A DNA stretch of 64,000 nt from CBDCCT01 sp965214995 (GCA_965214995.1 CBDCCT010000002.1:4402001-4466000); one strand, 5' to 3'; positions 1 through 9,578 are shown, counted from the first letter of the stretch. Numbers and translations: made by a program. Notes: generated by a model from the sequence alone, not told the origin.

Positions 1-1
1 G

Positions 2-2416
2 TTCAACCTCTATTTCGAGTGGCCCGAGACCCAGAAGTTAAGAACGCAGATTGGGCTTCTTAAGAGCGACCACGAGGCGGGACGCGCGGCGGAGAGGCTG
101 GTGGCGGAGGCGCGGGCGCAGCTCCGCGCGCTCCAGCAAAAGCTCGAGGACCATCTCGTCGCCCAGGCCCGCGAGCTGAGCGATCTGGAGGCGGGGCTGG
201 AAAGCGTCAGAACGCTCTCCAGCCCCAAAGTGCGCCGCTTAGAGGGGCTCACCGGACAGATTCGGCGCGCGCAAGACGCGCGGGAGCTCGCGCCCGCCGA
301 GCTGGAGCGCGCGCGCAAGCTCGTCACCGATTTACGAAAACTCGCGGAGTCGAGCGTGGCACAGGCGGACGCGCAGACGGAAACCGCCCCACAGGCCTCA
401 GCGGAGGCGGGACCCCTCAAGGTGGAGAACGGCGGCGCCTTTCCCGCCTCCCCTCACGCGGCTGAAGAGAGCTCCCGCGGGGACGGGGCCGGAGCGCTTG
501 ACGAACGCCTGCGGCGCATCGACACCGACCACGAGCACCGCACGCTCGAGGCCCTCGCGCGCTCCTTCGCCGACCTTCTCGCCCATCAGCCCGAGTGGGC
601 GCAGACGCTCGCGCGGCGGCGCGCCCTTTTGGAGGGCGGCGCTGAGGAGGCTTCTTCAGACACGCCGGACACCGCCACGCTCGCCGCCCTCCTCGCGGAC
701 GCCCGGGAAACGCTGCGCGAGGCGCTGACGCGCGAGTTCGGGGCGCTCCAGCGCGCGCTGGAGTCGGACGTTCCCGACGGGGGCGAGCTGGAGAGGGCGC
801 TCCAGGTCGCCCTGGGCGTGCTTCAAACGACGCTGCCGAGCCCCGCCGACACCCAGAGGGTGCGGAGCCTCGCCAAGGTGCTCGAGGCGCAGGCGCAGGA
901 GAGGGCGCGCGGGCTCGAGGCGGCGCAGGCGGAGTTCGAGGCCAAGCTCGCGTCTCAGGGCGAGGCGCTGGGCCGCTTCCGGGACACGCTGGCGCGCCAC
1001 CAAAACGTCCACGCCGCCGCCGCCGAGCACCGCGCGCTGCATGAAGCCGTCGCGCGCCTCGCCGCCACGCAGACCCAGAGGCGCGTGGACACCGAGGACG
1101 TGAGCGCGGCGCAAGCCGCCGAGGCGGCGCTCGAGGCGAGGGTCGCCAAGAGCACGCTGACGCCCCCCCTGGAGCGCGAACGCGCTCACGTGCGCGCGCT
1201 CCTCTCCCGCCTTCAGGTCCTCCCCCTCCTGCCCGCCTCCGAAGGAGCCGCGGGGGCGCTTAAAGGCGAGCTCGAGACCCTGCTGAAGCGCGACACCCTC
1301 GGGCCGGAGGAGGTGCAAAAGGCGCAGGCGCGCGCGGCGCGCTTCGAGGCCGCCCTAAGGGCCGCCTATAGCAAGCACCTCGGCACGCTCCAGGCGCGCG
1401 CCGCGAACCTAGAGGAGGGCGCGCTCGTCGGGCGCGTCGAGGCGGCGCGGGCGGCGTTCAGCGACTCGCACACTGATTACCCGGACCTCCACGCGCTCGA
1501 GCGCGCGCTCCAGACCGCCCTTGAAAACCGCCGCGCCGCAGGACTAGGCGAGTTGCACGCGCTCGAGGCCGAGCTTGGCCCCTACCGCGCGCTCGGCGCC
1601 GAGCGTGTGGGCGACCTTGACGCGCTCCTTCAAGACGCCAGGGAAAAAGTCGAGGAGGGCGCGCCCGCCCAGGTAGCGGCCGCGTTGGCACCCCTCCGGG
1701 CGCGGCTCGCGGCGTTGCAGAGCGAGGTCGAGGCGCGTTTGGAGGGCTTCGACACGCGCTTGGGCGCGGCGCTGGGCGTTTTCGAGCACGTGAGCCGACT
1801 CAACAGCGACGAGACGGGCGCGGTGAAGCGGACGCTGCACCACCTCGACGCGCAGCGGGACGCCTTTCACCGGGTGTCGCTAACGGTACGTTTGGAGCTC
1901 GAGGCGTCCCTAAGGGAGGCCGAAACGCTCATCAAAGACCTTCAAACGCAATTCGAGGCCACCCGCGCCGTCGCGGACTTTTTGGTCAGTGACGGCTTGT
2001 TCGACGACATTTTGGGGATGTTTGACGCCCCGCAGGACGCGCCACCCGCAAGCGCGGACGCGCTCCAGGAGCTGCTCGAGAGCTACTTACAGCGTCCTGA
2101 GGTGCGCGCCGCCGCCGTGCTCTCGAGCGGGGGGGAACTCGTCGGCGGTTACCTGGACTTTTCTTTGAACGCGCTTCACGAGGCGTTGGAAGGGTCGGAA
2201 GGAGCGGGTGTACCGGGTCAAGAGCGCCACGCGGACGACACGGCGCCGCTCATTTTGGAGGTGGAGGGCCGCCCCGTCATCGCCGCCTGGCCCACCGAAG
2301 ACTACCGCGTCGTGCTCGTGCTTACCGCCCTCGGCGGCGCGTCGGCGGTGGTCGCGCGCTTGCAAGGCGACATGGAGGCGTTTGGTAGCATTCTCCGTGG
2401 ACCTATGTTCGCTTGA
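2..2416 (+). CDS. Coiled-coil protein with C-terminal Roadblock/LC7-like domain (5' end missing)
   Basis: The reading frame is open to the left edge of the window, so the true start is missing; at least 804 residues are present. Almost the whole protein is Ala/Glu/Leu/Arg-rich with heptad character, indicating long coiled coils. The last ~100 residues differ: alternating hydrophobic strands around AAVLSSGGELVGGY and VEGRPVIAAWPTEDYRVVLV look like a Roadblock/LC7 fold, a small domain that often pairs with or regulates GTPases. The stop overlaps the start of tsaE, so the two are probably co-transcribed. A structural or regulatory role is inference. The composition also resembles SMC-type proteins, but no ATPase motif is visible in the part present. 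Confidence 0.6.
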   Translation, partial: FNLYFEWPETQKLRTQIGLLKSDHEAGRAAERLVAEARAQLRALQQKLEDHLVAQARELSDLEAGLESVRTLSSPKVRRLEGLTGQIRRAQDARELAPAELERARKLVTDLRKLAESSVAQADAQTETAPQASAEAGPLKVENGGAFPASPHAAEESSRGDGAGALDERLRRIDTDHEHRTLEALARSFADLLAHQPEWAQTLARRRALLEGGAEEASSDTPDTATLAALLADARETLREALTREFGALQRALESDVPDGGELERALQVALGVLQTTLPSPADTQRVRSLAKVLEAQAQERARGLEAAQAEFEAKLASQGEALGRFRDTLARHQNVHAAAAEHRALHEAVARLAATQTQRRVDTEDVSAAQAAEAALEARVAKSTLTPPLERERAHVRALLSRLQVLPLLPASEGAAGALKGELETLLKRDTLGPEEVQKAQARAARFEAALRAAYSKHLGTLQARAANLEEGALVGRVEAARAAFSDSHTDYPDLHALERALQTALENRRAAGLGELHALEAELGPYRALGAERVGDLDALLQDAREKVEEGAPAQVAAALAPLRARLAALQSEVEARLEGFDTRLGAALGVFEHVSRLNSDETGAVKRTLHHLDAQRDAFHRVSLTVRLELEASLREAETLIKDLQTQFEATRAVADFLVSDGLFDDILGMFDAPQDAPPASADALQELLESYLQRPEVRAAAVLSSGGELVGGYLDFSLNALHEALEGSEGAGVPGQERHADDTAPLILEVEGRPVIAAWPTEDYRVVLVLTALGGASAVVARLQGDMEAFGSILRGPMFA

Positions 2417-2816
2417 CGATACCCGAGCGCTCGCGCGGGAGGTGCTGGAAGCGGCCCCCGCCGGAAGCCTCGTGTTGCTCGTCGGGCCTCTCGGCGCGGG
2501 CAAAACCACCCTCACCCAACTTTTGGGCCGGGCGCTCGGCTCGAGCGCCCAGATAAGCTCGCCGACCTACACTCTGATTCACGAGTACCCCACGCCGGAG
2601 GGTGTATTGGTCCACATCGACGCTTACCGCCTGCCGTCCGCCGAGGCGCTTTTCGGGCTGGGCCTGGAAGATTATTTGGACCGGGCGCGGCTCGTGGTGG
2701 TCGAGTGGGGCGAGGCGCTTTTGGAGCTCTACCCCGACGCGCTGGTGGTGAGGCTCGAGCTTGACGGCGACACGCGCCGCGCACAGGTGCGAAGAAACAG
2801 TATTTCGGTTTTATAA
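2397..2816 (+). CDS. tsaE: tRNA threonylcarbamoyladenosine biosynthesis ATPase TsaE
   Basis: Small P-loop ATPase of the cytoplasmic complex (with TsaB and TsaD) that makes t6A37 in ANN-decoding tRNAs. Visible family marks are Walker A GPLGAGKTT near residue 33, the ISSPTYTLIHEY stretch, HIDAYRL, and VVVEWGE near the C-terminus. From GTG 2397 the protein is 139 residues, typical for TsaE. This start was chosen because family similarity begins right after it (DLCSLDDTRALA); it overlaps the previous gene by 20 bases, implying translational coupling. A longer frame reaches further upstream inside the previous gene, but its translation is Arg-rich and unlike the family. Confidence 0.9.
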   Translation: MDLCSLDDTRALAREVLEAAPAGSLVLLVGPLGAGKTTLTQLLGRALGSSAQISSPTYTLIHEYPTPEGVLVHIDAYRLPSAEALFGLGLEDYLDRARLVVVEWGEALLELYPDALVVRLELDGDTRRAQVRRNSISVL

Positions 2817-2970
2817 AGGCTGAAGGCAACTTTTGTGAGCGGAGCGTTCCGCGCACCCTGATAAGCTTCTCCGCATCATCCACAAGACAAAGCGCCTGTT
2901 ATTCTGCAACGGTGACACAACTACTCCACCGCGTGCAGGCGCACATACCTCAACAAACCCCGACTTTCCT

Positions 2971-3546
2971 ATGTCCGTCTCTTTAGGCCCTGTTTATCTA
3001 GGCATAGACACCGCCAGCCCCTACCTCGCGCTGGCCCTGTGGTCGGTCGAAAAGGGGCCTTTGGCCTCCTTTTGCGAGTCCGTCGGGCGCGACCACGCCA
3101 AGCGGCTCGTGCCGGAGGTGGAGGCGCTTTTGGAGCGGGCGGGCGTTCGGCGGGATGAGCTTGGCGGCGTCGGGGTGGGGCTGGGGCCGGGCTCGTACAC
3201 GGGGCTGCGCGTCGGGGTGGCGGCGGCCAGGGGTTTGGCTCGAGGCTTGGGCGTCCCCGCGGTGGGTAGGGGTTCGCTCGCGGCGATGGCGTATGGGGAA
3301 CTCGGCGAGGGGGAGCGGGCGGTGGTCGCTTTAGGCGCGCGGCGGGGCAACGTGTACGCGGGCGTGTTTCGCAAAGAGGGCGAGCGGGTGGTGCAGGAGG
3401 GCGAGATAGAGAAAGTGGCGCGGGAAACGCTACAGGCGCGGCGTCCCGAGGTGCGGTACCTTGAGGATGTTCCCCCCGACGCGCTCTATCTGGCTAGGCG
3501 GGCGCATGAGGGCGAGAGCGAGGGGCTCGAGCCTCTTTATCTCTAG
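2971..3546 (+). CDS. tsaB: tRNA threonylcarbamoyladenosine biosynthesis protein TsaB
   Basis: Partner and scaffold of TsaD in t6A tRNA modification; an ASKHA-fold, glycoprotease-like protein. The N-terminus YLGIDTASPYLALAL, the central GVGLGPGSYTGLRVGVAAARGLA and the following alanine-rich helix are diagnostic. At 191 residues it is somewhat shorter than the E. coli protein, the difference lying in the C-terminal half, as is common outside proteobacteria. It lies 154 bases after tsaE, so the two t6A genes form a functional pair though the gap could hold a separate promoter. The gap contains a short GCGGA/TCCGC hairpin near 2838-2851. Confidence 0.88.
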   Translation: MSVSLGPVYLGIDTASPYLALALWSVEKGPLASFCESVGRDHAKRLVPEVEALLERAGVRRDELGGVGVGLGPGSYTGLRVGVAAARGLARGLGVPAVGRGSLAAMAYGELGEGERAVVALGARRGNVYAGVFRKEGERVVQEGEIEKVARETLQARRPEVRYLEDVPPDALYLARRAHEGESEGLEPLYL

Positions 3547-3683
3547 GCCTGACGTGAGTTTCACGAGTTACGTTTACAAAAGGTGATCTCAAGAGGCGCG
3601 CGGTTGTCTTCATCCGCCCTCGAGCCCGTCCAACATCTCGCAACGTGCCTTTTTTCACAGACGCGCGTTTTTCAAACAAACGG

Positions 3684-3689
3684 TATACT
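3684..3689 (+). promoter_or_regulatory. Candidate -10 box upstream of mreB
   Basis: TATACT at 3684-3689 in the 264-base gap between tsaB and mreB. It would leave a 5' leader of about 115 nt. A second AT-rich TATATT lies near 3760. No convincing -35 is seen for either. Confidence 0.35.
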
Positions 3690-3810
3690 GCGCTAGCGCG
3701 GCCCTTAGTCAACCTTTGCTTCGTGCTTTCGCCGCGAAAGAGAACGTGCAACCGCGCATTATATTATCACGGGCACCGCAGAGAGGACGCGGCCCTTTGG
3801 GGAGACGAGT

Positions 3811-4845
3811 GTGTTTAGAATGTGGCAGGAAATAGGGGTCGACTTAGGCACGGCGACGGTGCTCATTTACGTGAAGGGCAAGGGCATCATGCTCCGCGAG
3901 CCCTCGGTCATTGCGATGGTCCGCGACACGGGCGAGGTCAAGGCGGTGGGCGACGAGGCCTACCGGATGCTCGGGCGCACCCCCGGCAACATCGTCGCGG
4001 TGCGGCCCATGCGCGACGGGGTCATCGCCGACTACGACCTCACCGAAAAGATGTTGAAAGCGTTCGTGCGCAAGGTCTTAAAAGGGCCGGGGCGCTTTTT
4101 CAACAGGCCGCAGATCATGGTCTGCGTGCCCTCGGGCGTGACCGAGGTCGAGCGGCGCGCGGTCTTGCAGGCGACGCGCGAGCTCGGGCGGCGCGCCTAT
4201 CTGATAGAAGAGCCCTTAGCCGCCGCGGTGGGGGCGGGGGTCAACATCGCCGAGCCGACGGGCTCGATGATCGTCGACATCGGCGGGGGCACGACCGACA
4301 TCGCGGTCATCGCGCTGGGCGGCATCGTGGTGTCCGAGTCGCTGCGGATCGCGGGCAACGAGTTTGACGAGTCGATTATCCGCGCGATTCGCCATAAAGA
4401 GAACCTGCTGATTGGCGACCGCACCGCCGAAGAGGTCAAGATGAAAATCGGCGCGGCGTTGGTGAGGGGGCCCGAGGACGTGCACGAGCTCGAGGTGCGC
4501 GGGCGCGACCTCATCAACGGTTTGCCCAAGACCATCACGGTCAACACCGAGGACGTGGTCGAGGCGCTCAAAGAGCCCCTGCAAAAGATAGCCGACGGGG
4601 TGCGGCGCGTGTTGGAAAGCGCCCCGCCCGAACTCGTGGCGGACATCATCGACCGCGGCATCATCATGACGGGCGGCGGGGCTCTGCTCAAAAACTTTGA
4701 CGAACTCTTGCGGCAAACGACGGGCATCCCTGTGGCCGTCGCCGAAGACGCCACCGACTGCGTGGCCTTGGGGACGGGCCGGGCGCTCGACATGATCGGG
4801 GCGCTCAAGGGCACGCTTCTTTCGGACGCGCACCTAAGGCGCTAA
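3811..4845 (+). CDS. mreB: Rod shape-determining actin homologue MreB
   Basis: Bacterial actin that forms membrane-associated filaments guiding lateral cell-wall synthesis. The ATPase fold is fully recognisable: phosphate-1 loop IGVDLGTATVLIYVKGKG near the N-terminus, phosphate-2 DIGGGTTDIAVI near residue 155, and adenosine motif IMTGGGALL near residue 285. The length of 344 residues is standard. GTG 3811 is taken as start because GGGGAG (3799-3804) lies 6 bases upstream; ATG 3820 is an alternative that shortens it by three residues. No mreC/mreD follows; the next gene is an S55 peptidase, so this mreB is separated from the usual mreBCD order. Confidence 0.93.
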   Translation: MFRMWQEIGVDLGTATVLIYVKGKGIMLREPSVIAMVRDTGEVKAVGDEAYRMLGRTPGNIVAVRPMRDGVIADYDLTEKMLKAFVRKVLKGPGRFFNRPQIMVCVPSGVTEVERRAVLQATRELGRRAYLIEEPLAAAVGAGVNIAEPTGSMIVDIGGGTTDIAVIALGGIVVSESLRIAGNEFDESIIRAIRHKENLLIGDRTAEEVKMKIGAALVRGPEDVHELEVRGRDLINGLPKTITVNTEDVVEALKEPLQKIADGVRRVLESAPPELVADIIDRGIIMTGGGALLKNFDELLRQTTGIPVAVAEDATDCVALGTGRALDMIGALKGTLLSDAHLRR

Positions 4846-4955
4846 GGGCATTAAAGAAAAGGTATCCCAAACTATCGAGCAAGCGTTTTTGAAGGGGTGA
4901 CGGAACGGGTGTGAGTCATCCACAACGTGCGGTACACGGCCCCAAAGAGGGTACG

Positions 4956-6736
4956 ATGACGGATATGTTAAAGATTCAGGCGGTGTTGCTCCTGCTGGTT
5001 GTGGGGCTGGCTTGGGGCGCGGATTTTCCGCTCTCGGAGCTTCAGGTCGGTCAGCAGGGTTACGGCGTGACGGCGGGGCCGGGAAACGTGTTGGAGAGGT
5101 TCCCGGTCGAGATTTTGGGCTTGCAGAGGGATGTCGGCACGGGCTTTCCGGTCATCCTCGTCAAGGCGAGCGGCCCCTTTATCGAGCGCTCGGGCGGCGT
5201 CGCGGCGGGGATGAGCGGCAGCCCGGTCTATCTGCCCCTGGAGGGTGAGGACGCGCTCCTGGGCGCGATCGGTTACACGTTTCCCAACAGCGACCACAGC
5301 TTGGCGCTGGTCACGCCCATCGAGACGATGCAGAAGGCCGTCCAAGCCGAAGACGAGGGGACCACCGCGCAGGGTACGTTCACACCTTTTGGCGAGGCCG
5401 CCTTTGAGGGGCTCGGCCCGCCCACGCCCGTGAGCACGCCCCTGCTCTTGTCGGGGCTTTCGGAGCGTGCGAGCGCGGCCCTCTCCCCTCTTTTTAGGGG
5501 GTCCGTGACGCCCTTTCCCATGCAAATTGCGGGGGGTAACACTGACGGCGCTAGAGATGAGGCTTATGTGCTCGAGCCCGGCTCCGCCGTGAGCGTCCTC
5601 CTCGTGCGCGGCGACGTCACCATCGCCGCCGTCGGCACCTTGACGCGCACCGAAGAAGGTGACGGTAGCGAGGGCGCGACCTTTCTAGCCTTTGGGCACC
5701 CTCTGTTAAACCAAGGGGCGGTCTCTTTCGCGCTCGCGCCCGCCTACGTTTCCTACATCGTTTCCAGCGAGGTGGTGCCTTTCAAGCTCGCCGACAGCGG
5801 CGCGGCGGTGCTCGGCACCGTGACCCAGGACCGGCCCTACGCCATCGGCGGCACCCTGGGCCGAGAACCCGACTTTCTGCCTGTGTCGCTCACCCTCACT
5901 ACAGATAGGGAGAGCGTGAGCAAACGTTTTGAAGTGACTGACGACCCCGCGCTCGTTACGCGACCCTGCTGGGGGCGGCGAGCCTGCAAGTGTTCGACGA
6001 GGCGCGCGAACGCATCGGCGGCGGCTCCGCCGAGCTGGCCTGGGAAATTGTACTTAAAGGCGGCGAGACGGTGCGGGTGCTCGAGCAGGTCACCAGCCCC
6101 AACGATATCGCGGGGGCCGCCGCCGCGCTCGCCGCCGAACCCCTCACCGTGCTCGCGGACAACATCTTCGCCGACCCCGAAATCGAACGCGTGGCCCTCA
6201 ACGTCACGCTCACCGAGGCGCAGCGTTACGCGGAGGTCGTCCAAGTGGTCGCCGAGGTCGACACGCTAGAGCCCAACGACCCGCTCACCCTGTTCGTGAG
6301 GCTGCAACCCTACCGGGGCGAGCCCGAGGTCAAAACGGTGCGCGTCCCCCTGCCGGAGGAGGCGACGGGGACGATTGAGGTGACCGTGCGGGGCGGGCTC
6401 GAGGCGCGGAGTTACGAGACCACGGGCGACGGGGACGGTGGGGATGACGACCCTATTTTGTCCTTTTCCGAACTCCTCGTCGCCCTGCGCGAGCACGTCC
6501 AGTCGAGCGAGCTTGTGGTCGAGACGACCCTAGACGGGGAGGTCAGGCGGCTCGAGCGCCTGCCGCTCCCTTTCGTCGTGCGGGGCACCCAAACGGTGAG
6601 CATAGATGTTGAGGACGCGGGTGATGTGGAAACGTCCGGGGACGCAACAGAGGATGTGCTCGAGCTCGAGCCCTCACCCGAACCCCCTTCGCCTCCCATC
6701 GAGGAGGACCCCCCAATACGCGATGAGCCGCGCTGA
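4956..6736 (+). pseudogene. SpoIVB-type (S55) exported peptidase, interrupted by a one-base frameshift
   Basis: Starts at ATG 4956 behind AAAGAGG (4944-4950), with a signal peptide (KIQAVLLLLVVGLAWG). The S55 domain is clear: GGVAAGMSGSPVY near residue 88 carries the nucleophile serine, and FLAFGHPLLNQGAVSF near residue 245 is the second family block. The frame breaks at about 5954: the first frame reads DDPAL then nonsense, while the next frame continues sensibly with RYATLLGAASLQVFDEARER through to the stop at 6736. Insertion of one base at 5952-5955 would restore a ~593-residue protein. It may be a real decay event or an assembly error. The C-terminal ~250 residues are beta-rich and end in an acidic Pro-rich tail. 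Its stop overlaps lpxD. Confidence 0.75.
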
Positions 6737-7745
6737 CCCCGCCTCACTCGACGCTGAGCGGTTGGCAACCCTGCTCGGTGGGCGGCTCGAGCGCACGGGT
6801 AAACCCACCACCCAACCCATCACAAGCTTAGCGCCCCTCACAGCGCCACGGCCCGGCAGCGTGGTGGTGGCGGAGACGGCGGCGGGGGTGGCGGCGCTCG
6901 AGGGCGCGTCCGTGGGTCTGGTGGTGGTGCCGGAGGAACTAGAGACCGCCTCGCCGCACCCCCTGCTCCGGGTGGCGGATGCGCGGCTCGCCTTGGCGAC
7001 GCTCAGCGCCCTTTTCGACTCGCGGCCCCGCCCGAGACCCGGCGTGAGCCCGGGGGCGCACGTCCACCCGGACGCGGTGCTGGGCCGGGACGTGTCCGTG
7101 GCCGCAGGCGTGGTTGTCGGGGCGGGCGCGTGGCTCGGCGACGGCTGCGTGCTCCAGCCCGGCTGCGTGGTCGGGGCGGGCGCGGTGTTGGGCGAGGGCT
7201 GCGTGCTCCACGCTAACGTCACGCTTTACGACGGGGTTCTGTTGGGCGCTCGAGTCATCTTGCACAGCGGCGTGGTCGTCGGCGCGGACGGCTTCGGGTA
7301 CGCGCGCGGGCCGCGGGGCGCGGTCAAAATCCACCATCTCGGCACCGTCGAGATTGGCGACGACGTTGAAATCGGCGCGAACACCTGTGTGGACCGCGGT
7401 ACGCTTCAAGCGACCACCATCGGCCCGCGCACCAAAATTGACAACCTCTGCCAAATTGGTCACAACGTCCGCATCGGCGCGGACTGCCTCGTCGCGGGCA
7501 CCGTCGGCGTCGCGGGCAGCACCACCTTGGGCGACGGCGTCGTGGTGGGGGGCAACGCGGGTTTTGCCGACCACTTGACGATTGGCGACGGGGCGCGCAT
7601 CGCGGGGCGCGCGGGCGTGACCAAAGACGTGCCCGCGCATGAAACCTGGGCGGGCTTCCCGGCGCGGCCCTACCGCGCCTGGGTGCGGGAGCTTTATTTG
7701 TTGGGTCGGCTCGAGACCATCTGGGCGCGTGTCAAAGGACCGTGA
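6723..7745 (+). CDS. lpxD: UDP-3-O-acylglucosamine N-acyltransferase LpxD
   Basis: Transfers a second acyl chain from acyl-ACP to the 2-amino group of UDP-3-O-acyl-glucosamine, step three of lipid A synthesis. ATG 6723 overlaps the preceding stop by 14 bases and gives 340 residues, the family length. Residues 1-95 form the uridine-binding domain; from ~100 on, hexapeptide repeats build a left-handed beta-helix. DGFGYARG, VEIGDDVEIGANTCVDRGTL and CQIGHNVRIG (His near residue 244, the expected catalytic base) match LpxD, and the tail TKDVPAHETWAGFPARP is characteristic. It is the first lpx gene of the operon. Confidence 0.93.
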   Translation: MSRADPASLDAERLATLLGGRLERTGKPTTQPITSLAPLTAPRPGSVVVAETAAGVAALEGASVGLVVVPEELETASPHPLLRVADARLALATLSALFDSRPRPRPGVSPGAHVHPDAVLGRDVSVAAGVVVGAGAWLGDGCVLQPGCVVGAGAVLGEGCVLHANVTLYDGVLLGARVILHSGVVVGADGFGYARGPRGAVKIHHLGTVEIGDDVEIGANTCVDRGTLQATTIGPRTKIDNLCQIGHNVRIGADCLVAGTVGVAGSTTLGDGVVVGGNAGFADHLTIGDGARIAGRAGVTKDVPAHETWAGFPARPYRAWVRELYLLGRLETIWARVKGP

Positions 7746-7761
7746 TAGGGTGTAGCACGTG

Positions 7762-8568
7762 ATGAACGGCCTGATGATGAGCGGTGTGGGTCTCCATAGC
7801 GGCGCGCCCTGCCGCGTGCGCTTTCACCCATCAGAAGGCGGGGTGCGCTTTCGGCGGGGTGGGCGCGAGATTCCGGCAAGGCTCGAGTCCGTCACCAACA
7901 CCTCGCGCTGCACCACGCTGGGCGAGGGAAGCGCGCGCGTCGGGGTGGTTGAACACCTCCTGGCCGCATTGTACGTGCGCGGTTGGTGGCGCGGGCTCGT
8001 GATTGAAGCGAGCGCGGACGAGTTGCCCATCTTAGATGGCTCGGCGGCACCCTGGCTGCCCCTCATCGACGCGCTCGGCCCGCCGCCCCCGCCGCCGCAG
8101 GGCTTGGAGGTTAAGAAACCTTTTTCGCTCTCTCTCGGCGAAAAGGGCGACGCGCAGTTCACGCTCACGCCCGGCCCCCCCTGCTTGAGCGTGCGCATCC
8201 ATTTTGCCCACCCCGCGGTGGGACGTCAGCACTGGCGCGGCACCCCCAAAGACTACGAAACCCTCCTTCCCGCGCGCACCTTTGGCTTCTTGAGCGAGGT
8301 GGAGGCGTTGCGCGCGCGGGGCCTGGCTACCGCGGCGGGGCTCGAAAATGCTATCGTCTTTGGCGATGAAGCCTCCTTGCAGCCGTTACGCTCTCCCGAC
8401 GAACCCGTGCGCCACAAAGCGCTCGACTGGCTGGGCGACGCTTTCCTTTTGGGCCGACCGCTCTTGGGCTCGCTAGCGGTCGTGCGCGGCTCGCACGGCG
8501 CGCACGTCACGTTCCTGCGTGCCCTCATGCGCACCCTGCAGACACCAGCACCGGGGGAGTCCCTATGA
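7762..8568 (+). CDS. lpxC: UDP-3-O-acyl-N-acetylglucosamine deacetylase LpxC
   Basis: Zinc amidase that removes acetate from UDP-3-O-acyl-GlcNAc, the committed step of lipid A synthesis. Conserved elements in order: SGVGLHSGAPCRVRF, TNTSRCTTLGEG, VEHLLAALY (zinc His near residue 63), ADELPILDGSAAPW, RTFGFLSEVE, HKALDWLGD (zinc His and Asp near 216-220), and the C-terminal GSHGAHV with the catalytic His. At 268 residues it is about 30 shorter than the enterobacterial enzyme, with the loss in loops, not in the active site. An in-frame GTG lies immediately upstream at 7759. It ends in an ATGA overlap with the next gene. Confidence 0.93.
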   Translation: MNGLMMSGVGLHSGAPCRVRFHPSEGGVRFRRGGREIPARLESVTNTSRCTTLGEGSARVGVVEHLLAALYVRGWWRGLVIEASADELPILDGSAAPWLPLIDALGPPPPPPQGLEVKKPFSLSLGEKGDAQFTLTPGPPCLSVRIHFAHPAVGRQHWRGTPKDYETLLPARTFGFLSEVEALRARGLATAAGLENAIVFGDEASLQPLRSPDEPVRHKALDWLGDAFLLGRPLLGSLAVVRGSHGAHVTFLRALMRTLQTPAPGESL

Positions 8569-9569
8569 AAAGCCTCGACGTGGCCGTTATCGGCTTTGGC
8601 GTGATGGGCAAACACCACGCCAACGTCTACGCGGCCCTGCCCCATACCAACCTCAAGGCCGTGGTGGACCCGCTTGAGGCGCGCCGCGCCGAGGCGCACT
8701 CGAGCTACGCCGTCGCCGCCTACCCGGACGCGGCCACGCTGCTAGAGCGCGACCGCCCGGACGCGGTGAGCATCGCCGCGCCGACAAGCCTGCACTACGG
8801 CCTCGCCAAGCACTTTTTAGAAGCGGGCGTCCACGTGCTCGTCGAAAAGCCCGCCGCGACGAGCGTGCCGCAGGCGCAAAGCCTGGCCGACTTAAGCCGC
8901 CGCCTCGGCCTGGTGTTGCAAGTGGGTCACATCACCCGCTTCTACCGAGCCGTGCAGCTCCTAAGCAACGAGGTCAGCGACCCCTACCTCATCGAGGCGC
9001 GCCGTCTCACGCCCAACGCGCGCATCAAGGACGTCGGGGTGATTCTGGACCTGATGATTCACGACATCGACATCGTGCTGGGGCTCATTAGAAGCGAGCC
9101 TCATGACGTGACGGTGGCGGGGCGCGTCCTCAACGGCACGCCTTTTGAGGACGTGGCCGCGGCGCAAATTACTTTTCAAAACGGCTGCATCGCCCGCTTT
9201 CTGGCCTCGCGCGTGGCCCCCGACGCCGAGCGCAGTTTGGTCGTGGCCGAGGCCGAGAAGACGCTGCGCCTCGATTTTGGCAAAGAGCCTCACACCGAAG
9301 TGGCCGTTTACCGCCCGCTCCACAGCGAAGGAAGCGCGAGCCACGTCCATATGGACCGCACCGTGGTGCAAGAAGACAACCCGCTGCGTAAAGAGCTTGA
9401 GCATTTCTTAGCCCGCATCCGCCGCCGCGCCACCCCCATCGGCACCTTGGACGACGACCTGCGCTCGCTAAAACTCGCCACGCGCCTCATGGCGCAGATG
9501 AAACCGCACGGGAGGCTCGAGCCGACGCGGGGCGCGCTCGCCGCCCGATCCGAAACCCTTTTGGGATAA
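8565..9569 (+). CDS. Gfo/Idh/MocA-family oxidoreductase embedded in the lpx operon
   Basis: NAD(P)-dependent sugar-type oxidoreductase. The Rossmann motif VIGFGVMGKHHANVY opens the protein, followed by VLVEKPAATSVPQAQ (the family EKP motif near residue 95) and an alpha/beta C-terminal domain with GVILDLMIHDIDIVLGLI. It is coupled to lpxC by an ATGA overlap and followed 9 bases later by fabZ, so a role in making the lipid A sugar nucleotide or another envelope sugar is likely. A GnnA-like oxidation of UDP-GlcNAc at the 3-position is possible, but the partner aminotransferase GnnB is not in this window. The substrate remains unassigned. Confidence 0.85.
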   Translation: MKSLDVAVIGFGVMGKHHANVYAALPHTNLKAVVDPLEARRAEAHSSYAVAAYPDAATLLERDRPDAVSIAAPTSLHYGLAKHFLEAGVHVLVEKPAATSVPQAQSLADLSRRLGLVLQVGHITRFYRAVQLLSNEVSDPYLIEARRLTPNARIKDVGVILDLMIHDIDIVLGLIRSEPHDVTVAGRVLNGTPFEDVAAAQITFQNGCIARFLASRVAPDAERSLVVAEAEKTLRLDFGKEPHTEVAVYRPLHSEGSASHVHMDRTVVQEDNPLRKELEHFLARIRRRATPIGTLDDDLRSLKLATRLMAQMKPHGRLEPTRGALAARSETLLG

Positions 9570-9572
9570 ACT
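9567..9572 (+). promoter_or_regulatory. Leaderless-type -10 box for fabZ
   Basis: TAAACT ends 6 bases before the fabZ ATG. Transcription from it would start at or next to the start codon, giving fabZ an internal promoter within the lpx operon. No clear -35. Confidence 0.45.
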
Positions 9573-9578
9573 GCCGCT

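Noticed and set aside
8565..9569. Naming the Gfo/Idh gene gnnA
   Set aside because: No GnnB-type aminotransferase in the window (the class V enzyme at 14836-15975 belongs to another family and pairs with serA), so the substrate cannot be asserted.
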